IMG/VR virus record: IMGVR_UViG_3300048838_000291
Coordinates: 1 to 42,521 of that record
DNA length: 42,521 nt
Direction: 5' to 3' (one strand)
Source: a virus
Program-made: the position numbers and the translations under genes
Notes under the pieces: generated by a model
The model's database searches: none
What the model was told of the DNA's origin: nothing
Seen by the model: only the letters and a program-made list of their open reading frames with translations
Part shown: positions 1 to 6,389 of the stretch, in pieces
Position numbering within the stretch: the stretch's first letter is position 1
Layout of the letters: the number at the start of each line of letters is the position of its first letter

Positions 1-127
1 GGAAGTCGTCGACGTCGTTCATGCGCGCGGGTCGGCGACCGGTGCTCGGCGTGCGGACCTCGGCGGCCGGTTCGCCGCCGGCGTCACCCGGCATTCCAGG
101 AGCTCGTCGAGCTCGGGGATCTCGCGC
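1..127. repeat. Terminal direct repeat, left copy (circular assembly overlap)
   Basis: Bases 1-127 are identical to 42395-42521. 127 is a usual largest k-mer of short-read assemblers, so the repeat most likely marks a circular contig whose ends overlap by one k-mer, not a biological terminal repeat. After removing one copy the circle is about 42,394 bp. The repeat lies inside coding sequence: it covers the end of the gene at 19-378 and the first codons of the gene that continues from 42416 leftward. Confidence 0.93.
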
Positions 128-378
128 ACGAGCTCGCGCGCGATGTAGGGCCGCCAGTTGTTGTTGATGCGGAAGTCCTCTCGACCGTCGCCGCCGACCG
201 CACACTCCCACCGAACGCGTTCGGTCAGAAGCCCGATCCCGAACCGGCGGCCGCGCTCGAGCATCTGCCGCGCGAAGCGGCGGTAGTGCCCCATCGCGAC
301 CGGGTGCTCGTCGATCCAGCGGCGCGCGGCCTCGGCCAGCGTCGGCGCGAACGGAAGGCCAGGCTGGTTCGCCGTCAT
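19..378 (-). CDS. Conserved phage hypothetical protein (119 aa)
   Basis: The protein has 119 residues. The ATG at 378-376 overlaps the TGA of the upstream replisome organizer gene (ATGA), which is why I chose this start over a longer reading frame. It contains a tract of the type RRFGIG..TERVRWE, then INNNWRPYIAREL, a pattern I know from uncharacterised proteins of many tailed phages, often near replication genes. It is basic and probably helical in the first half. Its own stop overlaps the start of the next gene, which lies across the circular junction at 42416. Function is unknown; early expression is inferred from position only. Confidence 0.8.
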   Translation of the reverse strand: MTANQPGLPFAPTLAEAARRWIDEHPVAMGHYRRFARQMLERGRRFGIGLLTERVRWECAVGGDGREDFRINNNWRPYIARELVREIPELDELLECRVTPAANRPPRSARRAPVADPRA

Positions 379-1325
379 CTCGCGCCCCCTTGCGCATGCT
401 GCAGCACGCCGGCGATCACGCTCGCGGCCAGCTTCGGCTCGGCGCCGCCGTAGTCGCCGGCGCCGGATCGCCGCTCGGCGCCGCCGCGCCTGGTCGCCAC
501 CCGCTGCCGCTGCTTCTGGTCGCGTTCGTCCAGGACCTCGCGCCAGATCCCTTCGTCGAGCCAGTGCGCCAGCAGCGCGCCCGGCCGCTCCGCCTTCGCC
601 TGGTCGAGCTTCACGAGCTCGGCGACGTGATCGGGCCGGAGCCCGGTCGCCAGGAGCTCGACGGCCCGCCTGGTGAGCTCGCGGCGCCTTGCCCAGCTGG
701 ACAGGGCCGCCCGGTAGTTCGTCGCCGCCAGGGCCGATTGCAGGGCCGCGGCGCGCTCCACGTCGGCCGGCGTGAGCGCGCCCCCGTTTCCAGCCTCTGC
801 TGCTGCTGGCTTCGGTTCTGGATCGGCCCCGCGCGCGGCAGCGCGCCCCCCCGCCGGCTTGCCGGCGGTTCCCGCCTCCACGGAGGGTACCTGATCCCTG
901 CTCCCTGATCCCTGATCCACCGGCGTACGATCGGCGGGCCCCGCCGGTTTGTGGGCGGGCTCCGCCGGAACGTCGGCGGGCCCCGCCGGAATGTGGGCGG
1001 GATCTGGCGGCGCCGGGATGCGCGACGCCGCGCGCCGGTCGATCTTCTGGTGCTCGGCGAAGTTGACGACCTCGCCGTACTGCTGGCCGGCGACGACGTA
1101 GAGCCGCACGCGCCCCGCGGCGACCAGGACCTGCAGCCAGGCCGCCACGTCGGCGTCGTCGTCGTACGGGAAGACTTCTCCACGGACCAGGGCCGGGTGT
1201 GCACGGAACCGGCCGAAGTCGTCCGCGTGATTCCACAGGCCGATGAAGAGCAGCCGCACGTCGCGCGGCATGGTCGCCATCCTCTCGTTCTTCCAGAACT
1301 CGGGTTTGATCGCTCGGATTCTCAC
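375..1325 (-). CDS. Replisome organizer / replication initiator-like protein
   Basis: The protein has 316 residues. The first 100 resemble the winged-helix domain of phage replisome organizers: it begins MRIRAIKPEFWKNE, then LLFIGLWNHADDFGR and EVFPYDDD, and ends in VVNFAEHQKID. Residues about 100-185 form a Pro/Ala-rich linker with heptads of the type PAxxPAG. The C-terminal part (about 190-316) is helical and basic and could bind a host helicase or helicase loader, as in the lambda O and DnaD-type systems; that is inference. It is the only replication initiator I recognise here. No polymerase, primase or helicase was found, so host replication enzymes are presumably recruited. The DNA encoding the linker carries tandem repeats that may be the origin. 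Confidence 0.78.
   Translation of the reverse strand: MRIRAIKPEFWKNERMATMPRDVRLLFIGLWNHADDFGRFRAHPALVRGEVFPYDDDADVAAWLQVLVAAGRVRLYVVAGQQYGEVVNFAEHQKIDRRAASRIPAPPDPAHIPAGPADVPAEPAHKPAGPADRTPVDQGSGSRDQVPSVEAGTAGKPAGGRAAARGADPEPKPAAAEAGNGGALTPADVERAAALQSALAATNYRAALSSWARRRELTRRAVELLATGLRPDHVAELVKLDQAKAERPGALLAHWLDEGIWREVLDERDQKQRQRVATRRGGAERRSGAGDYGGAEPKLAASVIAGVLQHAQGGAR
892..919. repeat. 7-bp tandem repeat (four units) in the replisome organizer gene
   Basis: Four head-to-tail units read TGATCCC, TGCTCCC, TGATCCC and TGATCCA on the plus strand. They lie in the linker-coding part of the replisome organizer gene. The unit length is not a multiple of three, so gain or loss of one unit would shift the reading frame. 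The array sits 12 bp from the larger 21-bp array, and the pair may be initiator-binding iterons. Confidence 0.75.
932..1015. repeat. 21-bp tandem repeat (four units), candidate origin iterons
   Basis: Units start at 932, 953, 974 and 995. Each is close to sGGCGGGCYCCGCCGGwwyGT, and the fourth is diverged. Units 1 and 3 contain the palindrome GGCGGGCCCCGCC. Each unit encodes seven residues of a PAxxPAG linker. In lambda the origin iterons lie inside gene O between the DNA-binding and the partner-binding domains, and this array is in the equivalent place. That it is the origin is inference. Confidence 0.72.
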
Positions 1326-1579
1326 TGCTGCTTCCCTCCCTTGCTGAAGTCGTTCGCTCGAGTGCAGGTCGCGAAGTGCGACACGAACGCCGTTCGCTCG
1401 CCGCTCGCGCTGCCGTCCTTGATCCAGAAGTGCCGGCCGTCGTCGGGGTCGTAGATCCGGTGCCAGACTGGCGGCGCAGGATCGAGCGGCACCGTGACGC
1501 CGGTTGCGTCGCGCACGAACAGGACCTGCTTCCCGCAGCCGCGGCAGGCCGTGGTCCGGTACGGCGGGACGCTACTCAC
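1322..1579 (-). CDS. Small putative zinc-binding protein (85 aa)
   Basis: This is an 85-residue protein with a CRGCGK pair near residue 13 and a later HFATC near residue 69, which together could bind one zinc ion. The central tract VTVPLDP followed by W is typical of a small uncharacterised phage family. The start is GTG at 1579-1577, overlapping the TGA of the upstream gene (GTGA), and its stop overlaps the ATG of the replisome organizer gene. It probably belongs to the early operon. No function can be given. Confidence 0.75.
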   Translation of the reverse strand: MSSVPPYRTTACRGCGKQVLFVRDATGVTVPLDPAPPVWHRIYDPDDGRHFWIKDGSASGERTAFVSHFATCTRANDFSKGGKQQ

Positions 1580-1752
1580 CGCGGCCGTTCCTGCGCCGTG
1601 ACCTTCTGCACGTTGACGCGCGCGAGCGCGTCCTGCAGCTGCCGGCAGTTCTCGCGGGCCAGCGCCAGGTCGGCCTCGGCGCGCTCGGCACGCTCGCGCA
1701 GCTGGTCGTTCTCGGTGTGAAGGGCCGCCAGGTCGTCAGGTTCGTTCTTCAT
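1576..1752 (-). CDS. Small coiled-coil protein (58 aa)
   Basis: The reading frame encodes 58 residues beginning MKNEPDDLAALHTEND. It is almost entirely predicted helix, with heptad-like spacing of Leu and Ala (LHTENDQLRERAERAEADL), so it probably forms a coiled coil. The ATG at 1752-1750 overlaps the last bases of the methyltransferase remnant upstream, and the TGA overlaps the GTG of the next gene. The upstream leader AAGGAACCACGAC contains an AAGGA ribosome-binding site. Function is unknown. Confidence 0.65.
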   Translation of the reverse strand: MKNEPDDLAALHTENDQLRERAERAEADLALARENCRQLQDALARVNVQKVTAQERPR

Positions 1753-1876
1753 GTCGTGGTTCCTTCGGCGGCGAACAGGCCGCCTTGCAACGGGGGTTCG
1801 GTAGTCGGTGCCGGCCTCGGCGGCCGCCAGGCGGCGGCGCGCGGTCGAGCACCAGGCCGCCAGGCGGCGCGATGCG
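1753..1876 (-). pseudogene. Frame-shifted remnant of the methyltransferase C-terminus
   Basis: Between the methyltransferase stop and the next gene the minus strand still encodes recognisable pieces of a methyltransferase tail, but in different frames. In the methyltransferase frame, just after the stop, it reads RIAPPGGLVLD. Then, in another frame, ARRRLAAAEAG, and in a third LFAAEG. In intact relatives the LVLD piece continues into the SAM-binding motif (PFAGSG-type) and some 30-40 further residues before the ARxRLAAAEA piece. That middle segment is absent. A 14-bp sequence GCCGCCTGGCGGCC occurs on both sides of the gap, which suggests deletion between short repeats. Confidence 0.6.
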
Positions 1877-2464
1877 TCAGAGTGCGCGCATGACCTCGAT
1901 CGGCTTCTGCGTGATGTGCTCGCGGTCGCGCGGCGGGTTCGCTTCGTAGAAGCCAGGCAGGGGCGGGCCGCCCTCGAGCGCGCGGGGGCCGTTCGTGCCC
2001 CACACCACGTACTCGCATTGGTTCCCGAACCGGTTCATCGTCGGCCGGTAGGACTGCTTCACCCACGGGACGATGCCACGCCAGACGAACCCGCCGGCCT
2101 GCAGCGCGTCGGTCATCGTTGGCAGCTGCCGCCAGTCCGTGAACGCGGCGAGCACGGCGCCAGGCACGCACACGCGCGCGAGCTCGCCGATCCACAGCGC
2201 GCACCAGTAGCCGAACGCACGCTGGTCGCGGTTGTCGCCGGAGAACTCCGGGAGCTCGTTCCCGCTGATCGAGTCGTTGCTGACGTACTTCGCGCGCGTG
2301 CCGATCATGCGATCGCCGCGGAACTGCCCGCCGCTGCTGTAGGGCGGGTCCGTGAAGACGGCGTCGACGGCGCCGGCCGGCAGCTGCGCCAGCACGGCCA
2401 GCGAGTCCGCTTCGACCACGGCCCAGCGTCGCCGGCCGGCCAGGACGTCGTCGAGCTCGGTCAC
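1877..2464 (-). CDS. DNA methyltransferase (N4/N6 type), truncated before the SAM-binding motif
   Basis: The 195-residue product has the catalytic motif IV (VFTDPPYSSGG, near residue 38) of amino-methyltransferases, a GNELPEFSGDNRDQR target-side region, and the usual tail KPIEVMRAL. In beta-class enzymes of this type the SAM-binding motif I follows that tail, but here a TGA stops the frame at once and the DNA beyond lacks the motif. The enzyme is therefore probably inactive, or binds DNA without methylating it. The ATG overlaps the stop of the upstream gene. An assembly error in a repeat-rich GC stretch is the main alternative. Confidence 0.82.
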   Translation of the reverse strand: MTELDDVLAGRRRWAVVEADSLAVLAQLPAGAVDAVFTDPPYSSGGQFRGDRMIGTRAKYVSNDSISGNELPEFSGDNRDQRAFGYWCALWIGELARVCVPGAVLAAFTDWRQLPTMTDALQAGGFVWRGIVPWVKQSYRPTMNRFGNQCEYVVWGTNGPRALEGGPPLPGFYEANPPRDREHITQKPIEVMRAL

Positions 2465-2682
2465 CCGTTGCGGTCCTCGAGCCGCTGCAGCCGGCGGTTC
2501 ATCAGCAAGAACCCCTCGGCGACGTCGCTACCGACGCGGTCGAACTCGGCGCGCCGGATCACCTGCTCGGCCTCGGCCTGTTCCTCGAGCGCGGCGACCC
2601 GGACCCACAGGCCGCGGATCGCCAGCAGCGCGTAGATCAGCCCGCCGGACAGGACCAGCAGCAAGGGGAGAACGTCCGTCAT
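2461..2682 (-). CDS. Small membrane protein with coiled-coil tail (73 aa)
   Basis: The 73-residue protein begins MTDVLPLLLVLSGGLIYALL, a single hydrophobic segment of about 20 residues, followed by a helical charged region that probably forms a coiled coil (ALEEQAEAEQVIRRAEF). The expected topology is an N-terminal anchor with a cytoplasmic tail, but this is not certain. It is one of three small membrane proteins in the early region. The start overlaps the TGA of the gene upstream (ATGA). Function is unknown. Confidence 0.7.
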   Translation of the reverse strand: MTDVLPLLLVLSGGLIYALLAIRGLWVRVAALEEQAEAEQVIRRAEFDRVGSDVAEGFLLMNRRLQRLEDRNG

Positions 2683-2870
2683 CGCGTCACCAGGACGGCG
2701 CCCACGATAGCCGCGACGACCACCAGGCAGACGACGAACGCCAGCGCGGCCGCGGCGCGCAACACGTCGCCCGGCTCGCCGTCGTCGTCGGCGCCGGCGT
2801 CTGCCGGCGTCGCCCCGTCGACGGGGAAGAGCGGGTCGTCCCGCTCGAACGGCGGCCGCTCGGCCGTCAC
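2679..2870 (-). CDS. Small tail-anchored membrane protein (63 aa)
   Basis: The 63-residue product starts with GTG (2870-2868), overlapping the stop of the upstream YfdQ-like gene (GTGA). The first 35 residues are acidic, and residues 37-62 form one long hydrophobic helix (LAFVVCLVVVAAIVGAVLV) ending in VTR. It is probably tail-anchored in the inner membrane. The next membrane gene overlaps it, and the two may work together. No family was recognised. Confidence 0.65.
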   Translation of the reverse strand: MTAERPPFERDDPLFPVDGATPADAGADDDGEPGDVLRAAAALAFVVCLVVVAAIVGAVLVTR

Positions 2871-3643
2871 GGCTCGCCCGCGAAGACAGGGGTGCCTTCC
2901 GGGAGCATCGCGGCGAGGTCCTCGCGAAGCGCACTCACCGCGTTGGCGAGCACGCGAGCGCACTCGTCGGACAGCACCCGGAACTCGACCAGCTGCGCCT
3001 CGAGGTCCAGGAACAGGCCGCACGTGATGTTCGTCGCGTAGCGCGTCGCGCCCGGCGTCGTCCAGATCGGCACGGCGATCAAGAACTCGCGCGGCACGTT
3101 TTCGGCCTGCTGCACCGATAGCTCGACGGACTTCCCCAGCGACTCGCGGCCGTGCTCGACGTGCGACTTGCCCGCGCTGGTACGGTTGAAGTCGAGCCGA
3201 CTCAGCGGCTGGATCACGTGCGTTTCGAGGTTCGGCGCGCCGTGCAGTTCGTAGCGAAGGAACTTCACGGCATCGCGCGGCGACATGGAAACCGCCTTCG
3301 TCTCGAGCTCGACGCACCGGGTGAAACGCTTCGACCAGGCCAGGGGAACCGTGACGGACTGGCGCCGTTCGTCACGGTCGAGATAGGCCGTGAGGTCGCC
3401 ACCACGGCCGTTGATGTAGACCTCGGGCCGCGGCGCGATCGCCTTGTCGTTGAGTGCGGCCGCCAGGTCGTCGATCCCGTAGAGAGTGTGATTGCGGTCG
3501 TCCGGCGGCACCGGCACGGCCTCGACTTCGCCCGTCGGCTTCTGCACGTAGACCAGGTGCGGGAGCCGACCGTTCTCATGGAAGGTGACGCGTTGCCCGG
3601 CGAGCGCCTGCGTCGAGATTGCTTGTACGAACTCAGCCAGCAT
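2867..3643 (-). CDS. YfdQ-like (DUF2303) family protein
   Basis: This 258-residue protein has the length and layout I associate with the DUF2303/YfdQ family of phages and prophages: an N-terminal part with VTFHENGRLPHLVYVQKP, a middle part with TAYLDRDERR and WSKRF, and a C-terminal beta-rich part with WTTPGATRYATNIT. Family members usually sit among early or recombination genes of temperate and lytic phages, and their role is not known. It overlaps the downstream small membrane gene by four bases and the upstream 132-residue gene by eleven. Assignment is by pattern memory, not by a search. Confidence 0.62.
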   Translation of the reverse strand: MLAEFVQAISTQALAGQRVTFHENGRLPHLVYVQKPTGEVEAVPVPPDDRNHTLYGIDDLAAALNDKAIAPRPEVYINGRGGDLTAYLDRDERRQSVTVPLAWSKRFTRCVELETKAVSMSPRDAVKFLRYELHGAPNLETHVIQPLSRLDFNRTSAGKSHVEHGRESLGKSVELSVQQAENVPREFLIAVPIWTTPGATRYATNITCGLFLDLEAQLVEFRVLSDECARVLANAVSALREDLAAMLPEGTPVFAGEP

Positions 3644-4031
3644 TGGAGACCTCGGTCTTGTCGTTGCCCTTCGGGTTGTTCTTGCGCCCGCCCGGCGAAG
3701 GGGCCATGTCGAGCGTCATCTGCCGAGCTTCCTCCGGGGATAGCTCGTTGAAGGCGAGCCCGCCGACGACGGGCATCATGTTGTAGGCCTTGCTGCTGCG
3801 CTTCGGCAGCTTGTCGGCCAGGTCGAACGCGACGTTCACGGAACCCAGGTCGCCGGCGTCGTTGACCAGCGGCTCGAGCGTGACGGTGAGCGTGATCTTG
3901 CGCGCGCCCTTCACGGCCGGCCGGTCCTCGCAATCGAAGCGGCAGCGGTTCAGCGCGTGTTCGAACGCCTTTTCGATTCGCGAGCCGTCCATGCTCGCGA
4001 CGCTCGCCAGTGAGAACTTTTCGAGTGCCAT
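3633..4031 (-). CDS. Conserved early phage protein (132 aa)
   Basis: The ATG at 4031-4029 follows a strong ribosome-binding site (GGGAGGATAGG), which fixes the start inside a longer open frame. The product reads MALEKFSLASVASMDG, then ITLTVTLEP and VNVAFDLADKLPKRS. This helix-plus-beta-sheet pattern occurs in small phage proteins sometimes labelled replication terminator-like, upstream of DUF2303 genes, as here. That name has little experimental support. The C-terminal 25 residues are polar and probably disordered. Confidence 0.7.
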   Translation of the reverse strand: MALEKFSLASVASMDGSRIEKAFEHALNRCRFDCEDRPAVKGARKITLTVTLEPLVNDAGDLGSVNVAFDLADKLPKRSSKAYNMMPVVGGLAFNELSPEEARQMTLDMAPSPGGRKNNPKGNDKTEVSNAG

Positions 4032-4036
4032 CGTTC

Positions 4037-4336
4037 CTATCCTCCCTCGGGTTGTTGCGGGCCGGCCGCCGGCGACGTGCCGGCAGCTGGCCACGGTTGC
4101 GGTTTCCGGTTCGCCAGTTCGTCCGGGACCGGGTTGTCCTTCAGCACGTCGGCGACGATGTCCCACTCGCGCACGACACGCTTCGCACGGGCGACGGCGG
4201 CCGGCGAGAACGGTTGCACGATCAGTTCGGCCAGGGCCTCGCGCATGCGCGCGCCGGCGTACCGCTGTTGCATGCGTGCGGCGCGCTCCCACGCGGCGTA
4301 ACGCCGTGCCGTTTCGATCTCTTCGAGCACCGTCAT
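4037..4336 (-). CDS. Hypothetical protein (99 aa)
   Basis: The 99-residue product begins MTVLEEIETARRYAAWERAARM. The first 75 residues are mostly charged helix and the last 25 are Pro/Ala-rich and probably unstructured. It overlaps the stop of the gene upstream by four bases and ends five bases before the next start. No family was recognised. The consistent coupling with neighbours is the best evidence that it is translated. Confidence 0.6.
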   Translation of the reverse strand: MTVLEEIETARRYAAWERAARMQQRYAGARMREALAELIVQPFSPAAVARAKRVVREWDIVADVLKDNPVPDELANRKPQPWPAAGTSPAAGPQQPEGG

Positions 4337-4578
4337 TCGGTCACCGCCACCGGCGGCCGGTAGTTCGTGTTGCGGATCAGATCCGCGATCAGTCCGCGCA
4401 TGTGCTCGGGTCCGAGCACGGCCTGCAGTTCCTTGGCCAGCTGGCTAGTCGCGTTGGAAGCGGCGCAGCTGGAGCGGTTCGCGCGGCTCGCCTCTGCTGC
4501 GGCGAGCTTCCGCGCCTCGTCGTATATGGCTCGTTCGCGTGCGATCGCCGCGAGCGTCTTCTCGATGTCGACGGCCAT
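4333..4578 (-). CDS. Hypothetical helical protein (81 aa)
   Basis: The 81-residue product starts MAVDIEKTLAAIARERAIYDEA and is predicted to be almost all helix until residue 70. The ATG at 4578-4576 overlaps the TGA of the upstream gene (TGATG), and its own stop overlaps the next ATG. No family was recognised. Confidence 0.6.
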   Translation of the reverse strand: MAVDIEKTLAAIARERAIYDEARKLAAAEASRANRSSCAASNATSQLAKELQAVLGPEHMRGLIADLIRNTNYRPPVAVTE

Positions 4579-4877
4579 CAGGCACCCCCAAACGGCCGCA
4601 GCGGCGGCGACTGGAACGCACAGGACGCCTCGATCGAGCGTGCCACCGACGGCGGCATCTGCTTCCGCTGCTCGCGTTCGCGCACGCGAAACCAGTCGAC
4701 GTGGCGCACGAGCTCGTCCGTCCACTCGCGCAGCTTCGGCAGGTGATCGGCGATCGCGTCCGAGACTTGGTCGGAGTCGGCGTAGCGCATGACAGTTGCT
4801 GCGACGGAGTAGAAGCGGCGCCGGCGCCAAACGTGTTCCGGCTCGATGCCAACCGGCGGTGCGACGGTGTCATCCAT
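4578..4877 (-). CDS. Hypothetical protein (99 aa)
   Basis: The 99-residue product begins MDDTVAPPVGIEPEHVW and has a helical middle with EWTDELVRHVDWFRVREREQRKQ. It overlaps the upstream zinc-ribbon gene by eight bases and the downstream gene by one. No family was recognised; its place in a run of coupled genes supports it as real. Confidence 0.6.
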   Translation of the reverse strand: MDDTVAPPVGIEPEHVWRRRRFYSVAATVMRYADSDQVSDAIADHLPKLREWTDELVRHVDWFRVREREQRKQMPPSVARSIEASCAFQSPPLRPFGGA

Positions 4878-5091
4878 TGCCGCCCCCTTCCGCGTCGGCG
4901 ACGCGGTCGAACGCCTGGCCGATCGACTTGTCGGCGGCGAAGCACTTCGGGCAGATCAGGAGCGTGATCGACTTCAGCACCCACGTCTCGCCGGGAACCT
5001 CGCCGTCGTACCACTCTTGGACCTGCACGCGGTAGCACGTCCGGCCCGTCGGCTTCTCGCAGCTGCTGCACGTTCGAACGATCGGCTTCAT
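4870..5091 (-). CDS. Small zinc-ribbon protein (73 aa)
   Basis: This 73-residue protein has two CxxC knuckles, CSSC at residues 8-11 and CPKC at 47-50, separated by a beta-rich stretch with VQVQEWYDGE and ITLLIC. That arrangement is a typical four-cysteine zinc ribbon. The ATG at 5091-5089 overlaps the stop of the upstream gene. It may bind nucleic acid or a protein partner; no more specific role is visible. Confidence 0.68.
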   Translation of the reverse strand: MKPIVRTCSSCEKPTGRTCYRVQVQEWYDGEVPGETWVLKSITLLICPKCFAADKSIGQAFDRVADAEGGGNG

Positions 5092-5330
5092 ACGTCGGCC
5101 TCCAGTTTCAGGTGCTCGACGACCAGTCGCCGAGTCTTGCCGAACGCCTCCGGCCGCCACCACAGGCGGCCCTCGGCGTCCAAATCGGTGATCAGTTGGG
5201 ACCGCCACCGTTCGGCCGGCGGTTGTTCGGGTTCGTGCCAGACGGCGCCGAACGAGCTCCCGACGCGAACGAGTGTCGCGCCAGGCCGCGCGGCGGCGAC
5301 GGCTTTCTTCAGTCGTTGGGTGAGCCGCAT
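5088..5330 (-). CDS. Hypothetical protein (80 aa)
   Basis: The 80-residue product begins MRLTQRLKKAVAAARPGATL and contains FGAVWHEPEQPP and GRLWWRPEAF. Its aromatic content argues for a folded domain, but I know no family for it. It shares the junction base with the MazG-like gene upstream and overlaps the zinc-ribbon gene downstream by four bases. Confidence 0.6.
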   Translation of the reverse strand: MRLTQRLKKAVAAARPGATLVRVGSSFGAVWHEPEQPPAERWRSQLITDLDAEGRLWWRPEAFGKTRRLVVEHLKLEADV

Positions 5331-5728
5331 CAGGAGCCCTCGACCGGGTACAGGTGCCAGTCGGAACCATCGTCGGCGATGCGCACCTGGCTCTGCACGC
5401 GCCGCGAAACGGCGTTGAACTTCGCGATCGTCGCGCGCCCTAGGTTGACGTGCAGGGACGCCGCCAGGATGTCCAGGTACGTTTGCACGTCGGCGAGCTC
5501 GTTCGCTACGTCGTCGCGCACGTCCTCGAGCGTGAAGTCGCCGCGGCGGATCTTTTTCAACAGGTTTGCCAGTTCGCCGAGCTCGCCGGCAACGGCCGTG
5601 AGCCAGTCGTTCGCCGTCCAGGTCGTGTGATCGGTCGTCTCGCCGCGAGCGTTCTTGAACCCAGGAAGGCGCCGCTGGTTCGCGGCGCGAAGAACGTTGA
5701 ACGTCAGTCCGTCGGTCATGTATCCCAT
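5330..5728 (-). CDS. MazG-like nucleotide pyrophosphohydrolase
   Basis: The 132-residue product carries the two half-motifs of MazG-type enzymes: ELGELANLLKK (ExxE, Glu49 and Glu52) and ANELADVQTYLDILA (ExxD), which bind magnesium in the family. The N-terminal RLPGFKN and W...TAVAGELGEL are also typical. Such enzymes hydrolyse nucleoside triphosphates to monophosphates; phage versions are thought to adjust dNTP pools or the (p)ppGpp response. The start at 5728 overlaps the upstream TGA (TGATG); a second ATG nine bases downstream is also possible. Confidence 0.8.
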   Translation of the reverse strand: MGYMTDGLTFNVLRAANQRRLPGFKNARGETTDHTTWTANDWLTAVAGELGELANLLKKIRRGDFTLEDVRDDVANELADVQTYLDILAASLHVNLGRATIAKFNAVSRRVQSQVRIADDGSDWHLYPVEGS

Positions 5729-6171
5729 CAGATCACCCCCGCGAGCTCGATCAGCTTGTACAGCTTGTAGACGAGAACCGCCGTCAGCGCGCCGCACGTG
5801 AGGAACGCGACGGCCTTCAACGACACGGAGAACCGGCCTGGCGCCTGCAGCACGTCGGCGCCGTCCTGCACCCGTTGCGGCGTCAGCGCCTGCGTCTCGG
5901 CGTAGCGCCGCAGCGTGCGCAGCTGCGCCTCGGCGGCGCGGCCGCCGTCGGCGTCGCGGCCCGCGGGGGCCTCGATGCGGATCTGCCCCTTCAGGAACTC
6001 CGCCGGCAGGCGGAACCAGAACGGCCCGCAGTCGGGAGAGAACGGCCAGTCGCTGTCGGCTGGCGTGCCGCACCATGGCGCCTCTTCGATCGGGAGCATG
6101 GTCCAGAGCACCGGGCCGTCGTCGTCGTGCCAGGAGCCGAACGGGTGCACGATCATCGGGGGGCGGTTCAT
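5728..6171 (-). CDS. Hypothetical protein with C-terminal membrane anchor (147 aa)
   Basis: The product begins MNRPPMIVHPFGSWHDDDGP and has an N-terminal Trp/Pro-rich domain (PWCGTPADSDWPFSPDCGPFWF) with two cysteines. A helical middle part follows, and one hydrophobic helix near the end (LKAVAFLTCGALTAVLVYKL). It is probably anchored in the inner membrane with the bulk in the cytoplasm. The start at 6171 overlaps the stop of the upstream gene. It is the third membrane protein of the early operon; no family was recognised. Confidence 0.62.
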   Translation of the reverse strand: MNRPPMIVHPFGSWHDDDGPVLWTMLPIEEAPWCGTPADSDWPFSPDCGPFWFRLPAEFLKGQIRIEAPAGRDADGGRAAEAQLRTLRRYAETQALTPQRVQDGADVLQAPGRFSVSLKAVAFLTCGALTAVLVYKLYKLIELAGVI

Positions 6172-6389
6172 TGGACCTCCCGCGGCGCCGGCGTCAGAAC
6201 GACGCACGTCACCCGATCGGCCTCAGCGGCCAGCACGAGCTCGAACCCGTCGGTGAAGACGATCCGGCGAACGTCGCTCGACGTGATCCCGCCGGCGGCC
6301 TTGTGCACCTCGTGCTCGACGTAGGCGACTCGCTTGCCCTCGAGCAGCTGCAGCCGCGGGTCGCGGCGGGACTTCTTGCGCGCCGCCAT
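6168..6389 (-). CDS. Hypothetical protein (73 aa)
   Basis: The 73-residue product starts MAARKKSRRDPRLQLLEGKRVAY; the basic N-terminus is followed by a beta-rich domain (VRRIVFTDGFELVLAAEADRV). The ATG at 6389-6387 shares a base with the upstream stop and its own stop overlaps the downstream start. The pattern suggests a small beta-barrel or a nucleic-acid-binding fold, but this is weak. Confidence 0.6.
   Translation of the reverse strand: MAARKKSRRDPRLQLLEGKRVAYVEHEVHKAAGGITSSDVRRIVFTDGFELVLAAEADRVTCVVLTPAPREVQ

Noticed and set aside
1-127. Biological direct terminal repeat (T7-like ends)
   Set aside because: The length equals a standard assembler k-mer, the repeat falls inside coding sequence on both sides, and the terminase is of the gpA type that normally makes cos ends.
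892-1015. CRISPR array
   Set aside because: The repeats are 7 and 21 bp long and directly adjacent without unique spacers, and they lie inside a coding frame. No other array-like pattern was seen.
1749-2204. 151-codon minus-strand frame overlapping the methyltransferase
   Set aside because: Its first two thirds are the methyltransferase read in the wrong frame. Only the last residues belong to the decayed methyltransferase tail.
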